Of a DNA stretch of 64,000 nucleotides, positions 60,578 through 64,000 are shown piece by piece. Positions within the stretch are counted from its first letter, which is position 1, and each line of letters starts with the position of its first letter. This DNA is from Streptomyces sclerotialus. GTDB lineage: Bacteria > Actinomycetota > Actinomycetes > Streptomycetales > Streptomycetaceae. The position numbers and the translations under genes are program-made. The stretch covers positions 1,612,001 through 1,676,000 of the forward strand of contig NZ_JBFOHP010000002.1 in the NCBI RefSeq assembly GCF_040907265.1, written 5' to 3'. The notes under the pieces were generated by a model. That model did not search any database, was not told the origin of the DNA, and was given only the letters and a program-made list of their open reading frames with translations.

Positions 60578-62461
60578 ATGGATTGTGGCGCGCAGAGCAC
60601 GGTGGCCCCTGCCGAACTCGCCTGGCTGCGCGCGGTCGACGCGTACACCATGGGCGCGTACGCGCAGGCCGAGGAGGAGTTCCGCGCCGCGGTGCGGATC
60701 GACCCCTCGATGGCGGACGCCTGGCTCGGGCTGCACGCGCTGCGCGCGGACACCACCACGGCACTGCTGCGCATGTACCGGCACCGCGAGCGCTTCGGCG
60801 AGCAGCGCGCCCGGCACCGCCGCACCCTCAACTCCTGGTACTGGCTGGGCTGGTGGGTGCAGCCGGTGCTGGAGACCGGCCGTGACCTGCTCCTCGCGCA
60901 CGCCTCGCACTGGCTGGACGGCCGGCACGTCGCCGAGCTGGACCAGGCGCTGGCCGGCTGTCCGCCGGTCGACACCGATCCGCAGGTACGTTTCCTGCAC
61001 GCCTGCCGCGCGTACCTGGTCAAGGACTGGGAGCAGCTCGTCCGGCACACCGAGCCGCTGATCGACGACCCGCTGCTGGGCATCGAGTCGGGGCTGTTCG
61101 GCGGCATGGCGCGGGTCAGGCTGGAGATGTACGGGCAGGCCGAGCCGCTGCTGTCGGCCGCGCTGATGCGGTGCCGCAGCGAGCAGCCGCAGCGCAAGGA
61201 GCTGCGGTACTGGCTGGCGCGGGCGCACGAGGGCACGGGCCGCAGCGCCGCGGCCCTCCCCCTGTATCGCGCCGTTCACCGCGTGGATCCGGCCTTCATG
61301 GACACCGCTGCCCGGCTCGCGGCCATCGCCGAGTGCGACGGACTGGAGGAGGGCGGCGACCTGGCCACGGTGCCGGCCGGGCTCGGTCAGGAGAACGGCG
61401 CGGATCTGGATCCGCTGGCGCCGCTGGACCCGGTGGACGGCCGGGAGCTGCTGTCGGCGGCCGAGCCGGAGGGCCCGGACGAGGACCTGCTCGGCACGCC
61501 GGTCGCCGACGTCCCGGGGCCGGCCCGCTTCAAGGGCGTGCCGGAGCCGCGCGGCGCCGATCAGCTGCCGGCCGGGCCCGCCGACCCCGTCCTGCTGGAG
61601 CAGGCGCTCCAGGAGCTGGAGCGGATGGTCGGCCTGGAGCCGGTGAAGCGGCAGGTACGGGCGCTGTCGGCGCAGCTGCGGATGGCGCGGCTGCGGGCCG
61701 GGCAGGGGCTGCCCGTCCAGCCGCCCAAGCGGCACTTCGTCTTCTCCGGCCCCTCGGGGACGGGCAAGACGACCGTGGCCCGGATACTCGGGCGGGTCTT
61801 CTACGCGCTGGGGCTGCTCGGCGGCGACCATCTCGTGGAGGCCCAACGCGCCGACCTGGTGGGCGAGTTCCTCGGCCAGACGGCGGTGAAGGCGAACGAG
61901 CTGATCGACTCGGCGCTGGGCGGCGTGCTCTTCGTCGACGAGGCGTACTCCCTCTCCAACTCCGGTTACACCAAGGGCGACGCGTACGGCGACGAGGCGC
62001 TGCAGGTGCTGTTGAAGCGCGCGGAGGACAACCGCGACCGGCTGGTGGTGATCCTCGCCGGGTATCCGGAGGGCATGGACCGGCTGCTGGCCGCGAATCC
62101 GGGGCTCTCCTCGCGCTTCACCACCCGGGTGGACTTCCCCAGTTACCGGCCGCTGGAGCTGACGGCCATCGGCGAGGTGCTGGCCGCGGACAACGGCGAC
62201 CGCTGGGACGAGGAGTCGCTGGACGAGCTGCGCAGCATCGCCGGGCACGTCGTGGACCAGGGCTGGATCGACGAGCTGGGCAACGGCCGCTTCCTGCGCA
62301 CGCTGTACGAGAAGAGCTGCGCGTACCGGGATCTGCGGCTGTCGACGTGGTCGGGCACGCCGAGCCGGGAAGATCTTTCGACGCTGCGGCTGCCGGATCT
62401 GATGCAGGCGTACGGCGAGGTGCTGTCGGGCCGGGGCCCGGCCCCGGACCTGGGCCCCTGA
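60578..62461 (+). CDS. AAA+ ATPase of the EccA/CbbX/SpoVK type with TPR-like N-terminus
   Basis: The 627-residue protein has an N-terminal helical repeat half (residues 1-270, AVDAYTMGAYAQAEEEFRAAVRIDPSMADAWLGL and similar, TPR-like), an acidic linker, and a C-terminal AAA domain. The AAA domain contains LEPVKRQVRAL, Walker A FSGPSGTGKTTVAR (Lys397), Walker B GVLFVDEAYSL (Asp454-Glu455), the sensor ILAGYPEGMDRLLAANPGLSSRF with arginine finger, and FLRTLYEKS. This layout is that of EccA of type VII secretion and its relatives. No ESX substrates or EccB-E genes are in the window, so the client is unknown. The ATG has GGGGGA five bases upstream. Confidence 0.87.
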   Translation: MDCGAQSTVAPAELAWLRAVDAYTMGAYAQAEEEFRAAVRIDPSMADAWLGLHALRADTTTALLRMYRHRERFGEQRARHRRTLNSWYWLGWWVQPVLETGRDLLLAHASHWLDGRHVAELDQALAGCPPVDTDPQVRFLHACRAYLVKDWEQLVRHTEPLIDDPLLGIESGLFGGMARVRLEMYGQAEPLLSAALMRCRSEQPQRKELRYWLARAHEGTGRSAAALPLYRAVHRVDPAFMDTAARLAAIAECDGLEEGGDLATVPAGLGQENGADLDPLAPLDPVDGRELLSAAEPEGPDEDLLGTPVADVPGPARFKGVPEPRGADQLPAGPADPVLLEQALQELERMVGLEPVKRQVRALSAQLRMARLRAGQGLPVQPPKRHFVFSGPSGTGKTTVARILGRVFYALGLLGGDHLVEAQRADLVGEFLGQTAVKANELIDSALGGVLFVDEAYSLSNSGYTKGDAYGDEALQVLLKRAEDNRDRLVVILAGYPEGMDRLLAANPGLSSRFTTRVDFPSYRPLELTAIGEVLAADNGDRWDEESLDELRSIAGHVVDQGWIDELGNGRFLRTLYEKSCAYRDLRLSTWSGTPSREDLSTLRLPDLMQAYGEVLSGRGPAPDLGP

Positions 62462-62468
62462 CGGAGAA

Positions 62469-62494
62469 CGGGCCCGGCCGTCGTGCCGGGCCCG
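62469..62494. terminator. 10-bp hairpin between convergent genes
   Basis: CGGGCCCGGC pairs perfectly with GCCGGGCCCG around CGTCGT, eight bases after the ATPase stop and 19 bases from the stop of the convergent CNNM gene, suited to end transcription from both sides. Confidence 0.75.
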
Positions 62495-62512
62495 CGTTCC
62501 GTTGCGCGGCTC

Positions 62513-63634
62513 TCAGCCCGCCATCGCCCGCTCCCCCGGCTGTACGTCCCCGGGCCGCAGGTCGGCGGCGGCGCGCGGCTCGACGATCCGGGCCGGTTCC
62601 GCCGTGTCGCGGTGGGCGGGGTCGCGCACCTCGCCGACCAGCTTCTCCAGCACGTCCTCCAGCGCGACCAGGCCGAGCACCCGGTTCGTGCCGTCGGAGA
62701 CCGCCGCGAGGTGCGAGGCGGCCCGGCGCATCGCCGTCAGCGCGTCGTCCAGCGGCAGCTCGGCGCGCAGCGTGGTCATCGGGTGCCAGATGTGCTGCGG
62801 CACCGCGCGGTCCCGCTCCTCCAGGTCCAGTACGTCCTTGACGTGCAGATAGCCCATGTACGCACCGCCGGGCGCGCACACCGGGAAGCGGGAGAAGCCC
62901 GTCTTCACGGTCAGCTCCTCGACCTGCCGGGGCGTGACGGCCGGGTCGACGGTGACCAGGGCCACCCGGTCGATCAGTACGTCGGTGACCGGGCGGCGGC
63001 CCAGTTCCAGCGCGTCGGAGAGGCGTTCCTGCTCCCCCGGGTCCAGCAGCCCGGCCTGCCCCGCGTCGGCCACGAGGTGGGTGAGCTGCTCGGTGGTGAA
63101 GACCGCCTCGACCTCGTCCTTGGGCTCCACGCGGAAGAGCCGCAGGATGCCCCGGGCGCAGGCGCCCAGCAGCGCGGTGACCGGCCGGCACATTCGGGCG
63201 AAGACGACCAGGCCCGGGCTGAACCACAGGGCGGTCTTCTCCGGCGCGGCCATCGCGAGGTTCTTCGGCACCATCTCGCCGATGACCAGGTGGAGGAAGA
63301 CCACGAGGGCGAGGGCGATGGTGTAGCCGAGCGGGTGGATCAGCGCCTCGGGGAGGTGCACGGCGTGGAAGAGCGGCTCCAGCAGCCGGGCGACGGTCGG
63401 CTCGGCGACCGCGCCCAGCGTCAGCGAGCAGACGGTGATGCCGAACTGCGCGGCGGCCATCATCTGCGGGAGGTTCTCCAGCCCGTACAGCACCCGCTTC
63501 GCGCGCTTGGAGCCCTCCGAGGCGAGCGGTTCGATCTGGCTGCGGCGTACGGAGACCAGCGCGAACTCCGCGCCGACGAAGAAGCCGTTGGCGAGCACGA
63601 GGAGGGCGGCGAAGAACAGCTGCAGTGCGCTCAT
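62513..63634 (-). CDS. CNNM/CorC family membrane protein with CBS domains
   Basis: The 373-residue protein has a DUF21/CNNM transmembrane region (residues 1-175: NGFFVGAEFALVSVRRSQIEPLA, QFGITVCSLTLGAVAEP, LHLVIGEMVPKNLA). Two CBS domains follow (VTDVLIDRVALVTVDPAVTPRQV and LDDALTAMRRAASHLAAVSDGTNRVLGLVALEDVLEKLVGEVRD). It lacks the C-terminal CorC/HlyC domain of longer relatives. Family members take part in magnesium or cobalt transport or membrane homeostasis. The start overlaps the stop of the upstream paralogue (ATGA), so the pair is coupled and may form a heteromer. Confidence 0.87.
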   Translation of the reverse strand: MSALQLFFAALLVLANGFFVGAEFALVSVRRSQIEPLASEGSKRAKRVLYGLENLPQMMAAAQFGITVCSLTLGAVAEPTVARLLEPLFHAVHLPEALIHPLGYTIALALVVFLHLVIGEMVPKNLAMAAPEKTALWFSPGLVVFARMCRPVTALLGACARGILRLFRVEPKDEVEAVFTTEQLTHLVADAGQAGLLDPGEQERLSDALELGRRPVTDVLIDRVALVTVDPAVTPRQVEELTVKTGFSRFPVCAPGGAYMGYLHVKDVLDLEERDRAVPQHIWHPMTTLRAELPLDDALTAMRRAASHLAAVSDGTNRVLGLVALEDVLEKLVGEVRDPAHRDTAEPARIVEPRAAADLRPGDVQPGERAMAG

Positions 63635-64000
63635 CGGGCACCTGCCGTCTCGCCGGCCTGCACGGCGACGGCGGGCTGCGCCGTCCCGGTCCGTATCAGG
63701 CGCACCCGGTCGGCACGGTGGTGCGCGACCAGCCGCACCCGCAGCCGCCAGCCGTCCAGTTCGGCGACGTCCCCCGAGGCGGGGATGCGGCCGAGCATGT
63801 GGGCGACCAGTCCGGCCACGGTCTCGTACGGGCCGTCCGGCGCGGTCAGTCCGATCCTGCGGAGGGTGTCGACGCGGCAGCCGCCGTCGGCGTCCCAGGC
63901 GGGGTGGCCGTCCTCGGCGGGCGCGAGTACCAGTTCCGGCAGGTCCACGTGGTCGTGCTCGTCGCGGACCTCGCCGACCAGCTCTTCGATGATGTCCTCC
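63631..64000 (-). CDS. CNNM/CorC family protein, C-terminal part
   Basis: The frame is open to the right edge. The 123 visible residues begin EDIIEELVGEVRDEHDH, the end of the second CBS domain. They continue into a CorC_HlyC domain (WDADGGCRVDTLRRIGL, PYETVAGLVAHMLGRIPASGDV, WRLRVRLVAHHRADRVRLIR), the small sensing module of hemolysin-C-like proteins. Its stop overlaps the start of the shorter paralogue downstream. The 5' end lies outside the window. Confidence 0.85.
   Translation of the reverse strand, partial: EDIIEELVGEVRDEHDHVDLPELVLAPAEDGHPAWDADGGCRVDTLRRIGLTAPDGPYETVAGLVAHMLGRIPASGDVAELDGWRLRVRLVAHHRADRVRLIRTGTAQPAVAVQAGETAGAR

Overview
The window is Streptomyces-type chromosomal DNA. 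It has very high GC with strong third-position bias, frequent GTG and TTG starts, a chaplin gene, an actinobacterial xylose isomerase/xylulokinase/ROK set, and many families typical of that genus (DUF6421, DUF5134, DUF6480, M56 peptidase, MEDS-STAS). The species cannot be named from the sequence alone. I saw no rRNA, tRNA, CRISPR array or intact mobile element.

Layout. 1-8 kb holds ordinary metabolic and membrane genes: DUF6421, a PadR regulator, a glycerophosphodiesterase, a GNAT enzyme, a VOC protein, DUF5134, M56, PAP2 and HAD. 8.4-21 kb is the most interesting block. It is a same-strand gene set made of a calerythrin-like EF-hand protein, a PfaD-type enoyl reductase, a KS-AT-ACP-KR synthase, a dehydratase, a thioester-reductase-like SDR and an MMPL exporter. 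I read it as a compact PUFA-synthase/heterocyst-glycolipid-like lipid pathway with reductive release and dedicated export. A single chaplin gene follows.

22-26.4 kb is an eroded accessory region. It has an ArsR gene with a perfect operator, an operon whose last gene is a deletion chimera of an oxidoreductase and an alpha/beta hydrolase, and remnants of a probable IS110-type transposase and a MerR regulator. 26.4-43.8 kb holds sugar-acid catabolism (a divergent DapA-family/UxaA pair with shared operator and recognisable promoters), an amino-acid permease, acyl-CoA metabolism, a Mut7-C protein, the xylB/xylA/xylR group, a phosphoesterase, a 2OG-Fe dioxygenase and DUF2795.

44-54 kb carries a secreted beta-helix protein, a squalene/phytoene-synthase-like enzyme, a second FGGY kinase with an MFS transporter and a divergent GntR regulator, adenosine deaminase and a D,D-carboxypeptidase. 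54-64 kb has a stress-type SDR, two broken cell-wall-related genes (a DUF1906 gene with frame breaks and an M15-like gene with an in-frame stop), a C39-like peptidase, a uridine-kinase-like protein with an internal 24-bp tandem repeat, a possible small RNA, an EccA/CbbX-type AAA ATPase with N-terminal repeats, and two coupled CNNM/CorC-type membrane proteins, the first cut by the window end.

How the genes work together. In the lipid block, KS-AT-ACP-KR, DH and PfaD supply every activity for full reductive chain extension. The SDR would release the chain as aldehyde or alcohol, and the MMPL protein would export it. The EF-hand protein may link the pathway to calcium. In the catabolic loci, divergent promoters with inverted or direct repeats indicate local repressors.
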